Shown: positions 36,014 to 46,740 of the stretch, in pieces
How positions within the stretch are numbered: the first letter of the stretch is position 1
Layout of the letters: each line of letters opens with the position of its first letter
Assembly: GCF_027596085.1 (NCBI RefSeq)
Contig: NC_072459.1
Coordinates: 21,573,055-21,637,054, forward strand
Length of the DNA: 64,000 bases
Source of the DNA: Anoplopoma fimbria
Lineage: Eukaryota; Chordata; Actinopteri; Perciformes; Anoplopomatidae
Direction of reading: 5' to 3'
Notes under the pieces: model-generated
What the model saw: only the letters and a program-made list of their open reading frames with translations
What the model was told of the DNA's origin: nothing
The model's database searches: none
Program-made: the position numbers and the translations under genes

Positions 36014-36576
36014 CATTGGAAGTCACCCAGAAATTACCTGTGTGGTCTGGACTGCGTTCAAAACAGCTATTTTTTGGTTGTTGCACAGCAGTCTTGCATC
36101 TGTACAATAATATACATAAATGTTCATTGGACTCCATTGCACACATATTCCCTTTTCATACTGAACACACTGTTACTTCCCATCTCTTAACTTTTTAGAG
36201 TTCAATTTATTACTGAAGCAGGTTGTGAGTTTGAATCGCAGTATTGTAGCTGCTTCCTCCATACATTTCCCAGGAGGCACGAATCCATTGGAAAAAAATA
36301 GACCAGAGGTTTGAATAGTGAGTTTTTCTGTGCTTGTTTTTGGAAGTAGAGGAAATTCACACAATAATTGGTTGCTAAGCAGTGATAAGTAACAATGAAT
36401 AAAGCGTCTTACCTTTCACAACTTGCAGGAGGTAGAGTCCCCAGCAACGAAATAGGAAATGTTCAGTTTTTACAGGCAGACTGCTCACTGCGTCACTCTG
36501 GGGCTTTTTTAGAGGGACTTTTGGAGCCCAAACTGACCGTAAATTCACAGACTGAGAGGTGGGAGTGACTTTAGCC

Positions 36577-36713
<137 letters not shown>

Positions 36714-37294
36714 CTCTGGACTACGAACTCACACTCCCCCTAAAGTAGCAGGGAAAACAACGAACCTCCCCCCTCTAACTTTGGACCAATCACAGGCACG
36801 CTATCTCACTGAAGTCCCTGTCATAGGCCGCTGAAACGACTGACAGGCTTCATAGCTGGTAAACCTTATGACACGTTCACTGCTACCCTGGAAATCTCAG
36901 TATTAGTAGCTGTCATAACTCTGCAGCAGGATAAAACTTGTGTGGTCAGGGGAATTGATATGACCTCTGCCAATCTGGGGTGTATCTTTCAGGTACAGTA
37001 TTAGTTATTTCCTTTTTATACGAATGCAGTTTCTCTTGACTGTCACAATGAATAGGAAGAAAATGTGCAGCCTTGGCCCTGTAGTTGTCACCTTTAGGCC
37101 GATAATGAAACTGTTTGTTTTGATAGCAAAAGATACAGACAGTATTTACTCTTCATAAATTTACTAAAGAAAAACAGAATTTAAAACACCAGAACTATTG
37201 CTAGAATCTACCAAACTAACACCCACACACACAAAGGCCCAAAAATCTCTCTTTACTCTGATGTAATCTCCCATGCCATTTTTTCCTCATTGAG

Positions 37295-37565
37295 GTGAAA
37301 GTTGATGGAAAATCTACTAATAACGACTATTTTAGGACGTTGATTGAATGTTCACATTTAGACCAGATTTCACCGGGATTTTCAAAAGTGGATTTTTTCA
37401 TTCTCTACATTGTGCTACTAATACTATATCGTCATTTTAGAGCCTTACTAAGAAACCACATCCATATTTCTCAGTTGAAAGCAAATCTTGCAAACCCCGG
37501 TGAAATATGGTCTAAACGTGAACATTTAATCAATGTTTTCACATAGTCGGTGAATAAACTTTCAC
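37295..37565. mobile_element. MITE or foldback element with long TIRs
   Basis: The left 75-80 bp (GTGAAAGTT...TTTCACCGGG) and the reverse complement of the right 75-80 bp (GTGAAAGTT...TTTCACCGGG) align along their length. Shared internal words include AAATGTTCAC and TTTAGACCA. The middle of about 110 bp is AT-rich and non-coding. No clear target-site duplication was seen, so the superfamily is not assigned. Confidence 0.7.
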
Positions 37566-39300
37566 TTTTGAAACACTTTCAAAATTCTTTTAACCATCAC
37601 TGTATTTTAAACGTCTTTTCAACTTCAAAATGCTCACAGTAAAATATGTCGCAATTAAATACGTTTACAACAATTAAAAAGAATTATAACAATTAATTGG
37701 TATTTAGTAAGCAACAATATAAATATAACACGAACAATGTTCTTAAAATACAACTACAATGAAATTGAAAATACACTATTGTTTAATCCCCCTTTCCTTC
37801 TTTAGTGTCGTTGTCAAAGCCTCCCAGGAGCCGGTTTCAGATCGTCGGCCATATTTGAGATGGATATCTGTAAATAAAACAAGCATTCACTTATGAACCA
37901 GTTTTGAACGTCTTTTCACCGGTGACCATATATATATATTTTTTTATGTCTTTTCAACGGAAAGATTTCAATAAAAAGAGTTTCGAAAGCCAAACAACAA
38001 TGTTCTGACTGTCTTCTTGTTTGTACATCAATTTGTTTTACTCACTTCTTCCCCATTTAAACTGTGTACAGCCCCACTTGCTTTCTGTCATATATTTTAG
38101 ATGTAAAATAGCCTAAAAACTCACTTTATAACGTTGGGTTACAGCCACAGCCCATTTAAACAGTCGCCAACATTAACTTACAAACATGTTTATGTTTAGC
38201 TAAAAGCTAATGCTACGAGCTAGCAGCCTCGCCTGCATCTCGAGCAGCATAATATTATACTAATGGTGCTAATTTTGCTTTGTATAGTTGTAATCCAGTA
38301 GTTCAAGCACTTACAAAGTATGTACTTAGCGTGAAGACTCACGTTTATTACGTCAGCTTGTTCACTTCGCTCCGCAAGTCCGATAAAGTCTCCCGACCGA
38401 CTTATAAGTCTCCCGACTTTCAAAGTTGTTATTCAGTCTGTGCCTAAGTTCCTGTGCATGCGTATTTAAGCAATAAGCACACATAATATTTAACATGAAT
38501 ATACAGACAGAATGTACACTTCTCCGTTACGATGTCCTGAGAGCATCTTGTTGGCAGCACAACATCTATAGTTCCATATTTCTGCCTTTTTATGTGAAAT
38601 ATTAAATGCGTTTAAATCACGATGCTGTGTAGATCACATTTCACCGACTAGTGTAATATGACTGGAGAAACTAGGTTCATAGTAACCAGTATCATCTCTC
38701 TTTCAACCTACAACTGAACAAATCAAAAACATTTTCAAACAATTGGTGTTTTGTGACGCGTTGATGTTGTAACCGCATTTTAGTCGGTTGAAAAGACGGC
38801 TAAGATGAGTCAAATTTGTGATTTTGGGCTGTATGTATTTACAGAAAAATGCTGAATTCATCAGAATGACAACATTTCCTCTTCAGTCAACTTTCTTTAT
38901 CTGGACCAGCAGTCAGACTGCCTCAGACTTAAACAGTACCAAAGAAGACGTTAGAAGTTATATGGACAACATTTTGGCTGTTTTAAATGACGTATGTTGT
39001 GTTTAACCAAAGCTTAAATATGTGTCAAAATGCACAAAATGCTTCTTCCTATTTATAGACATTTTCTGTGGATGTCACGTTTTTTAAATATTTCATCCTT
39101 ATGCCTGAACGTAGGAGTGACTGCCTCATATATATAACCATTAACATGCTTTAATGCACGTTCAGTTCTGCTATTAATATACAATCTCTTTATTTAAACA
39201 TCTTACCTTTAAAAAGTGCATCACCATCAAGTGAACTGAAATAAAGCGACTCATTATACAGCTCTGGTTACATGAACACAGTCTCTTTTACGAAATCAAC

Positions 39301-40717
39301 ACCCTCGAGGGGATGGGCGTCTCAGGCTCTGCACTCTCCCTGCTTGCATCCTACCTGACAGGCCGATCCTACCAGGTGACATGGAGGGGGGCCGTGTCAG
39401 AACCACGCACGCTGTCTACGGGGGTTCCACAAGGCTCAGTTCTGGGCCCCCTTCTCTTCTCGCTCTACACAACATCTCTGGGTTCTGTTATTCGCTCGCA
39501 TGACTTCTCTTACCATTGTTATGCCGATGACACCCAGCTGGTCTTGTCATTTCCTCCCGGTGACACCCAAGTGGAGCCACGCATTGCTGCGTGCTTGGCT
39601 GACATCTCGAAGTGGATGGCGACACACCACCTGAAGCTCAACCTGGACAAAACCGAGCTACTCTTCCTCCCGGGGAAGGGTTGCCCGCACCGAGACCTGT
39701 CCATCACCATTGATGATGCCGTGGTGACGCCAACTCGGACTGTGAGGAATCTGGGTGTGACCCTGGACGACCAACTGTCGTTCTCAGCAAATATTGCATC
39801 GGTCACACGCTCCTGCAGATTCCTCCTCTACAACATCAGGAGGATTCGCCCCTTCCTCACTGAGGAGACGGCGCAGGTGCTCATCCAGGCTCTGGTCATC
39901 TCCCGCCTGGACTACTGCAACTCACTACTTGCCGGAGCCCCGGCGTCGGTCCTGGAGCTTGTCCAGAAAGCTGCAGCACGTCTGGTGTTCAATCGCCCCA
40001 AGTTCTCTCACACAACTTCCCTTCTCCGTTCTCTACACTGGCTCCCTGTAAGAGCTCGCATCCAGTTTAAGACTCTGGTGCTAGCCTACAGGGCAGTGAA
40101 AGGAACAGCTCCTTCCTATCTCCAGGCCTTGGTCAAGCCCTACACCCCTGCCCGACCACTTCGCTCTGCTGCCTCGGGCGATTGGTTTCCCCGTCGCTCA
40201 GAGGTCCCTCCGGCCGATCCACCCGGTCACAGCTTTTTTCTGTCCTGGCCCCTCAGTGGTGGAATGAACTCCCCACCGACGTCAGGACAGCAGAGTCGCT
40301 GCCCATCTTTAGGCGCAGGCTGAAAACTCACCTCTTCAAGAAGTACTACCCTGAGCCTTCCTCGTAGCACTTATTGCACTCGTATTAGTTGTTGCACTTA
40401 CTGTATTTGTATCAGTTCGCTGCACTTATTGAATTTGTATTTGTTTACTGCACTTATCCTATTCGTAGTAGTTTGTAGCACTTACTATATTCGGATTAGT
40501 CTGTTGCAATTATTGTTTTCGTAGTAACTTGCCTCTGCACTATACTTTTGCTCTGGCTTATGCTTTAAGATGCTTGTTTAAGAAAGGAGATGCACTTATG
40601 ACTTCTGGTGACTAGTAGTTCTCTTGAATACCTATGTTGAATACACTTCCTGTAAGTCGCTTTGGATAAAAGCGTCTGCTAAATGACTGTAATGTAATGT
40701 AATGTAATGTAATGTAA
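39301..40717 (+). mobile_element. 5'-truncated L2-clade LINE (non-LTR retrotransposon)
   Basis: The element encodes the back half of a reverse transcriptase: a TGVPQGSVLGPLLF motif, the YADD catalytic motif (39,520-39,531) and the KLNLDKTELL region. The frame opened at the internal Met at 39,313 shifts near 40,175-40,200; the following frame (40,182-40,367) carries the conserved end WWNELPTDVRTAESLPIF. The copy is therefore truncated and frameshifted. The 3' UTR contains GTCGCTTTGGATAAAAGCGT and finishes in (TAATG)n repeats, typical of fish L2 elements and the SINEs that borrow their tail. The corresponding place in duplication copy 2 (about 47,203) is empty. The target duplication is at most 2-3 bp. 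Confidence 0.93.
40689..40717 (+). repeat. (TAATG)n tail of the LINE
   Basis: Five to six TAATG units terminate the LINE. Such short tandem tails are the hallmark of L2-type 3' ends. Confidence 0.9.
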
Positions 40718-40959
40718 CTTCCAACATGTTGTTTTATTTGTATCATCCAGACTTTAGTTCTCAGGTTTCTGGCTTTGAGGGAAAAGTTCATGTTCACAAA
40801 TATTGACTGAACTTTCCCAGGCCCTTTACCTGAATTTTCCCTTCATTTAAGAGTTGTTCCCCTTTAAGCATTGGGGCCCTCCCCACTTACAAACGTAGCA
40901 AATGGAAGTCCATACATCATTTTGTGTATATTTTTTTTATTTTTTTTTGTTTGTTTTTT

Positions 40960-41165
40960 TGTCCCTATCTGTGGGAGGAAACCAGAGTACCCGGAGGAAA
41001 CCCACATATAGGGAGAATATGAACCCCACACAGCAAGGTCTAGCCTTAACCAAAACCTGGCTGTGTTTTGTTATTGATGACTTTTATTGTCAACCCTATC
41101 TGTGGGGGAACCGGAGTACCCGGAGGAAACCCACAAATAGGGAGAACATGAACACAGCAAGGTCT
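40960..41165 (+). repeat. Dispersed 'CCCGGAGGAAACCCAC' repeat, two half-units
   Basis: Two similar segments about 130 bp apart each read CTATCTGTGGG...GAGTACCCGGAGGAAACCC...AGGGAGAA-ATGAA followed by CAGCAAGGTCT. This wording belongs to a very common fish interspersed sequence. The same pair recurs in duplication copy 2 at about 47,455-47,660. It lies downstream of the coiled-coil gene's stop. Confidence 0.6.
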
Positions 41166-41333
41166 GGCCCTAACCAGAACCTGGCTGTGAGGCATTGGTG
41201 CTAATCACTAATGGTGTCCTAAAAAAGGGAAGAAAGGGGAATGGGAAGACATTTAAAAGAGGAGACAGAAGGAAAGAGATTGATAGATAGAGAATGTAGT
41301 GTAAGGTGTGGGACAGGAGGGTTGATTGGCCAT

Positions 41334-43397
41334 TTAAGGCCTCCTGGGAAGCAGCTTGTTGCGTTCCTGGCGCATTTTGATGTACTGAGTTTCAGCCGTG
41401 GCATATCTTGGTAAAGATTTGACCGGGTCGGTCAAATAGTATTGGGGCTTGCTGTTCTCTACGTAAGTTAGCTGCAGCTTGTTGCGTTCCTGCTTCTGCC
41501 TGATGAACTGGGTTTGAGTTGTGCTGTATTTGGGTAGTTTTTCTCCTGTGAAGGGAGCACGGTAGTTGGACTCCTCCATCCCAGCAGGGACAGAGCATTT
41601 TCCTAAAGGGGATCTTGTGTAACTTGATCTGTAGCTGGAACTCTCAGAATCACTCCATGAGTCAGCAGTGGAACTACGGCCCATGTTGGGTTCAAGGCTG
41701 TTGCGTTCCAGATACTGTTTCATAACACGGGTCTGGTCAGTGACTAAACTGGGCATTGGTTGATCCGTTTTCCTGCAAAAGTACTGTGGATCCTTTGCAT
41801 CATAAATGACAGGATTCCCTCCTGTGGTGTCTGCAGCCTTGAGAAGTTCACGCTGAACATACTGCAGGAGTTGATTGTCCTTCTCAGCCATTTGTTTAGC
41901 GTATTTCATTTCAATTTCCTGTTCTGCCTTTTGCAGTAGATGAAGCCGGGCACGTTTTTCAGCCTTTTGTCTGAGATTGAAGTCTCGACACTCAATTTTC
42001 TTGTCGGTGTCTCTTTTAGCCTTTAGTCTTTTTTCTGTCGCAAACAACCTGTTAGACTCTTTCTGGGCCTGGAGGAAATCCCGGTGGCTTTGTTCATCTG
42101 CCTTCTCCTTCTGCTCTTTCTCCTGTTTCTTCCTCTCTCTATGAGAAGAAATATTTTTAAGAGTAGCGGCCCTTTTCTCCTCCTTGTCCCTCTGCTGCTT
42201 TGCAACTAAGGCATCTTGCTCAGCCACTTCCCTGGAAATTTTCGAATCCTCTCTCAGGTTTGTCGTGGCAGCCTGCACCTTCTTGCTCTCCGCCAATTTC
42301 TTTGCCACAATGTCCTTTTTGACCTGGCACTTTCTGTCCTCTGCTCTGTCATCTTTTCTGTGCTGCAGCGTAGTTAAAAACCTCCCAACACGTTTTCTGT
42401 CTTTCTCCTCGGTAATCTGTTTCTGTGCTTCTGTTTCTCTCTGGCGGTGTCTACTGGAGATCTCCTCTCGCCGATCCGTCAAGTCGTTTTTCTTTGTCTC
42501 CCTTATTTTGAGTTTCTCTTGTCTTAACTCCTGTGCCTGCAATTGATCAAGGTCCCGGAGTCTGGCTCTCTCTTCCTTCTCCTGTTGTCTCTGTTCCTCT
42601 CTCAGCTGCATCTTCTCCTCCACCTGTTGAAGGTGATAGTCTGTCAAAGCCTTCTGGGTAAGCTGTCTCTGATTAGCTTTCTGCTGCTCTTGTCCCGAGG
42701 CTTCCTCTAGTTCACGCCTTATCGCCTCTTCGTCCAGCCTTTTTCGTTCTTCCACAGTTCTCTTTTGTTTGTCTCGGTAAACATTCAGCTGTAGGTCATT
42801 CTCCTTCTGCACATTTGCAGTACAGAGTGAACTGTTGAATTTCCTGACGCGGATATCCTGGTGAAACCTCTGAAAATTGGTTTCATAAATGGTTTTCTGC
42901 CCATCCTGTCTCTTTGATTCCAGCTCTTCTGCAGCAAGCATATCCAAACATTTCTCCCTTTCCTGCTTCTCAAGTCCTCTTTTTTTCCGCTGCTTATCTG
43001 CTCCTTCATTCAGGCGTTTATCCGCTTCTCTGGAGAAGTTCTTCAGATTAAGCTCCACCAATTCCTGCCTGGTTAGCCTTTTGACCTCGGGCTGGTTTAT
43101 GGTGGACTGGATTCTTTCCCAGTCAGCCCCAGGCAAAATTACTTCTTTTGGTGGTCCGGTTTTCTGTTGTTTGTCTGATTTGTTTACATGTTGGATTGTC
43201 TCGTATGGTGCTGTAATTGTTGGAATACAGCCAGATTCGCGCCTATTGTACCGGTTCGGTTGGTATATGGAGTAAATTGGGGGACCGCTGTTTTCTGCAG
43301 GGTCGCTCAGCGCCTCAACTGTGAACTTCACCTTCCGCTTCTCTTGGCCATGCACAGGGATTGGGGGGAGCCTTTCGTATTTGTTGAAGTGCAACAT
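41334..43397 (-). CDS. TPH-domain coiled-coil protein, CFAP210/CCDC173-like, copy 1 (intact)
   Basis: A single uninterrupted 687-codon frame. Residues about 1-80 are a basic/proline N terminus (YERLPPIPVHG). VILPGADWERI at about 86-97 resembles the start of the trichohyalin/plectin-homology region in CFAP210. Residues about 115-510 are almost continuous charged heptads (coiled coil) rich in Lys, Glu, Gln and Arg. DIRVRKFNSSLCTANVQKEN resembles a conserved CFAP210 stretch. TPH proteins of this type are microtubule inner proteins of cilia and flagella. The C terminus carries three variants of a short motif: TRVMKQYLERNSL, then TQFIRQKQERNKL, then TQYIKMRQERNKL before the stop. No intron is apparent, unusual for a 2-kb vertebrate gene of this family, so a retrogene origin is possible. 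Alternatives are another TPH protein (CFAP45, CFAP53, MNS1 type); the exact orthologue is uncertain. Confidence 0.75.
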   Translation of the reverse strand: MLHFNKYERLPPIPVHGQEKRKVKFTVEALSDPAENSGPPIYSIYQPNRYNRRESGCIPTITAPYETIQHVNKSDKQQKTGPPKEVILPGADWERIQSTINQPEVKRLTRQELVELNLKNFSREADKRLNEGADKQRKKRGLEKQEREKCLDMLAAEELESKRQDGQKTIYETNFQRFHQDIRVRKFNSSLCTANVQKENDLQLNVYRDKQKRTVEERKRLDEEAIRRELEEASGQEQQKANQRQLTQKALTDYHLQQVEEKMQLREEQRQQEKEERARLRDLDQLQAQELRQEKLKIRETKKNDLTDRREEISSRHRQRETEAQKQITEEKDRKRVGRFLTTLQHRKDDRAEDRKCQVKKDIVAKKLAESKKVQAATTNLREDSKISREVAEQDALVAKQQRDKEEKRAATLKNISSHRERKKQEKEQKEKADEQSHRDFLQAQKESNRLFATEKRLKAKRDTDKKIECRDFNLRQKAEKRARLHLLQKAEQEIEMKYAKQMAEKDNQLLQYVQRELLKAADTTGGNPVIYDAKDPQYFCRKTDQPMPSLVTDQTRVMKQYLERNSLEPNMGRSSTADSWSDSESSSYRSSYTRSPLGKCSVPAGMEESNYRAPFTGEKLPKYSTTQTQFIRQKQERNKLQLTYVENSKPQYYLTDPVKSLPRYATAETQYIKMRQERNKLLPRRP

Positions 43398-43542
43398 TTC
43401 TTTTGGTTTAACTAATGTTAAATTAACTAATGAATTTACCTTGGTCAGTGCGTTGAACGACCTGTCTCTCTCCTTGGCTGAAGAACAATGAGAGAATCAT
43501 TTCAGTATTACCGGACATATAACGCGATATCAAAGACAGCTG

Positions 43543-43572
43543 GTGACATCACAGCGTTCTTTGTGACATCAC
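43543..43572. promoter_or_regulatory. Paired GTGACATCAC sites upstream of gene copy 1
   Basis: Two identical 10-mers GTGACATCAC start exactly 20 bp apart (43,543 and 43,563), about 145-175 bp upstream of the start codon. They are CRE-like, near-palindromic sites placed two helical turns apart. The same pair occurs in copy 2 at 51,812 and 51,832. Promoter function is inferred from position and spacing. Confidence 0.4.
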
Positions 43573-43622
43573 TGCCTTTGAAGCACATAGACCATACACA
43601 AACATTCTAGAAGCATTATTTG

Positions 43623-43636
43623 ATTCCCTTGGCAAC
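43623..43636 (-). promoter_or_regulatory. Weak X-box-like motif upstream of gene copy 1
   Basis: The minus strand reads GTTGCCAAGGGAAT. The first half-site is a perfect RFX half-site and the second matches 5 of 6 positions of RRNRAC. X-boxes bound by RFX factors control ciliary genes. The same sequence is present in copy 2 at about 51,895-51,908. Confidence 0.35.
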
Positions 43637-44815
43637 CAGCCCCGCCCAACCCCACCCCACTTTACAACAATTAAAAAGAATTATAACAATTAATTGGTAT
43701 TTAGTAAGCAACAATATAAATATAACACGAACAATGTTCTTAAAATACAACTACAATGAAATTGAAAATACACTATTGTTTAATCCCCCTTTCGTTCTTT
43801 AGTGTCGTTGTCAAAGCCTCCCAGGAGCCGGTTTCAGATCGTCGGCCATATTTGAGATGGATATCTGTAAATAAAACAAGCATTCACTTATGAACCAGTT
43901 TTGAACGTCTTTTCACCGGTGACCATATATATATATATTTTTTTTATGTCTTTTCAACGGAAAGATTTCAATAAAAAGAGTTTTGAAAGCCAAACAACAA
44001 TGTTCTGACTGTCTTCTTGTTTGTACATCAATTTGTTTTACTCACTTCTTCCCCATTTAAACTGTGTACAGCCCCACTTGCTTTCTGTCATATATTTTAG
44101 ATGTAAAATAGCCTAAAAACTCACTTTATAACGTTGGGTTACAGCCACAGCCCATTTAAACAGTCGCCAACATTAACTTACAAACATGTTTATGTTTACT
44201 GTTGCTCCATGCTGCAGTACGCTAAAAGCTAATGCTACGAGCTAGCAGCCTCGCCTGCATCTCGAGCAGCATAATATTATACTAATGGTGCTAATTTTGC
44301 TCTGTATAGTTGTAATCCAGTAGTTCAAGCACTTACAAAGTATGTACTTAGCGTGAAGACTCACGTTTATTACGTCAGCTTGTTCACTTCGCTCCGCAAG
44401 TCCGATAAAGTCTCCCGACCGACTTATAAGTTCCTGTGCATGCGTATTTAAGCAATAAGCACACATAATATTTAACATGAATATACAGACAGAATGTACA
44501 CTTCTCCGTTACGATGTCCTGGGAGCATCTTGTTGGCAGCACAACATCTATAGTTCCATATTTCTGCCTTTTTATGTGAAATATTAAATGCGTTTAAATC
44601 ACGATGCCGTGTAGATCACATTTCACCGACTAGTGTAATATGACTGGAGAAACTAGGTTCATAGTAACCAGTATCATCTCTCTTTCAACCTACAACTGAA
44701 CAAATCAAAAACATTTTCAAACAATTGGTGTTTTGTGACGCGTTGATGTTGTAACCGCATTTTAGTCGGTTGAAAAGACGGCTAAGATGAGTCAAATTTG
44801 TGATTTTGGGCTGTA

Positions 44816-46740
44816 CAAAATAAATTTAATTGAACTGAATTCCGATAAAATCTTATATACAGCCAATGGTTGAAGTACAAAATTTGTTTTTTGAACATTA
44901 AATCATACAAACATGTTTTAGAACAAACCCCAAATGGACCTCGAAATGATAACAATATCTCTACTTTAAAACATAAAAAATTAACCATCTTTATTAAACA
45001 GTGTAGAGTAGTTACAGTTTTGACGTTATGCCAAATACATTGTGTTGAAGAGATATCAACTGGAATGAGCATGCTAACCATCTAGCCCCGGCCTGTCCTG
45101 TCCAGTAATATCACTTGTACCTTGAGAGGTGGTGATAATGAGTCGCTGTAGCGTCTAGTCTGCCCCTCCGTGCAGAGAATGGAGAAGTAGAGCTGCACCG
45201 GCTTATCAATAATACATCCATGGCCCATATGTGTTTTGGTAGCTTGTTTATTAGATCAAATTCAAAATGGCAGAAATTAGAAAAACGGCTTGCATCCTCG
45301 CCTCATCCTCCCCACCACCAGACGGTGTTTTTTTTAACTAAAAAACAACAACAACAGTTTCTGGTCATTCATTTGATGGCCATAAATGAGAAATATTCAG
45401 TTAATTCAGATAGAAAAAAATCATAACCAGATGTAGTTTTGTAATTTTGGACAAATGTGACCTGCCCAGCTTGGATATGTAATTAGAGTGAAGTTACTCA
45501 GATTGATGATTGAAACTAATGCGTTTGTTCCTACTGCACGTCAGTAAGAGGAAAACATCTCGCTCAGGCTGCAACTGTAAGGTCTTTAACTTTTCTGGAA
45601 ACATTTTAATCCAGAGTTTTTCTAACTTGGTGAGTATTTAAGACGTACTGTAAAAATATTTACTCAGTTACAGTTAAAATAGCCAGTATTTTTCCTCTAT
45701 ATGGAGCTATATGCTACGGAGAAAAAAACTTCTTTATGATTGAAAGTGCTGACTTTTTTCTTTAAATTAGGTTCACGTTGTTTTTCATATTAGTTAACAA
45801 CAACCATTAGCTTTAGGTTTGGGACATTTTAAAATTGTCGGTATTTAACAAAAACTTTATAACTTCAAAGACTGACTTCTTAGAGACTTCAGAAACATTA
45901 GTGTCCTCGTTAAAAGCTAACGGTAACGCCAAGTTTAAGCTAACGTAACGTCAGTTAGTTAACTCAGCTAGCAAACTAAAGTAAGTAAATGTTCGTTAAT
46001 GGAGGAACGGTTTTCCATGGATGAAAGCTGCGGAGCTTCTGCATCTGAGAAGTCTGAGAAGTGTTTAATGGCTGATCATGAAAATATTATGTTGTAGCTT
46101 TTGTGAATTACTTTCCTCGTATGTAACGTTAACACTTAACATGGGTTGTTTTAGTCAGCAAGCGAGAAAGACGGCTGAGAGACTGAGTGTGAGGGACAAC
46201 AATATTGATTATAATTTCTATTCTGTGTTATGAAAGTGTTCTGTATTGTTTAATGAGCGTATGGGAACTAAAGAGCCTGTGTAATTTATAATGAAGCCTT
46301 AAGCTACTAGGAATTTAATCATTAAAAAAAGCTTGAAATTAAATATGATGAAACAAAACAAAAAATACAAGGCTATATATGTCACTTTTTTATCAAGCCA
46401 CATATAAAATATTCATAGTTTGACAGGTTTAGTAGAGTTAAGTAACTTTACAGTGACATGACTTTACATTGACGTCACTAGAATATTTTGCATTTCATTT
46501 TTTTCTCCAATGACTTTTATGTCAACGGGATTCATGACTTGCTTGTTTCAATCTTTCATAGTAACTTATGATTTAAAGAAGGGAGTTTATGATTTTTCTC
46601 TGCATGATATAACAGGCAGATTCCAAAGATGATGTCCAACCCTTTTCCAAGTTAAGAAATTAAGTACTATACAGATGGCATTGTGGTATAACAAACATCT
46701 GTCTGTGTCTCTGTCTTGAACTGTATTGTGTGTCTTTGTA
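44816..46740. other. 1.9-kb segment present only in duplication copy 2
   Basis: Copy 1 jumps across this segment at a shared TGTA tetranucleotide, as expected for a microhomology deletion. The segment is AT-rich. It contains one 24-codon minus-strand stretch (45,192-45,121) bounded by an acceptor-like GGTGCAG and a donor CTCAAG followed by gtaca, open in phase 0. Its weak pyrimidine tract and lack of partner exons leave it unproven. No other gene is seen. Confidence 0.75.

Larger units (their letters stand above)
37663..43660. repeat. Tandem segmental duplication, copy 1 (about 6.0 kb)
   Basis: The segment starts at TTTACAACAATTAAAAAG and runs to CCCCACCCCAC. It is nearly identical to 43,661-51,925 in the same orientation. 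Relative to copy 2 it lacks 1,925 bp (point at about 38,833), carries an extra LINE (39,301-40,717), has one tandem unit instead of nine in its gene, and has small indels near 38,200 and 38,410. At 43,660 it joins directly to the first base of copy 2. Confidence 0.95.

Noticed and set aside
40902..41204. 100-codon plus-strand ORF with STRRKPTYRENMN repeats (also at 47,413)
   Set aside because: It is a translation of the dispersed CCCGGAGGAAACCC repeat, not a gene.
43400..43440. A 40-bp intron between a possible 5' UTR segment and the ATG of the coiled-coil gene copy 1
   Set aside because: Both a GT and an AG are present, but 40 bp is below the usual minimum for vertebrate introns, so continuous transcription is more likely.
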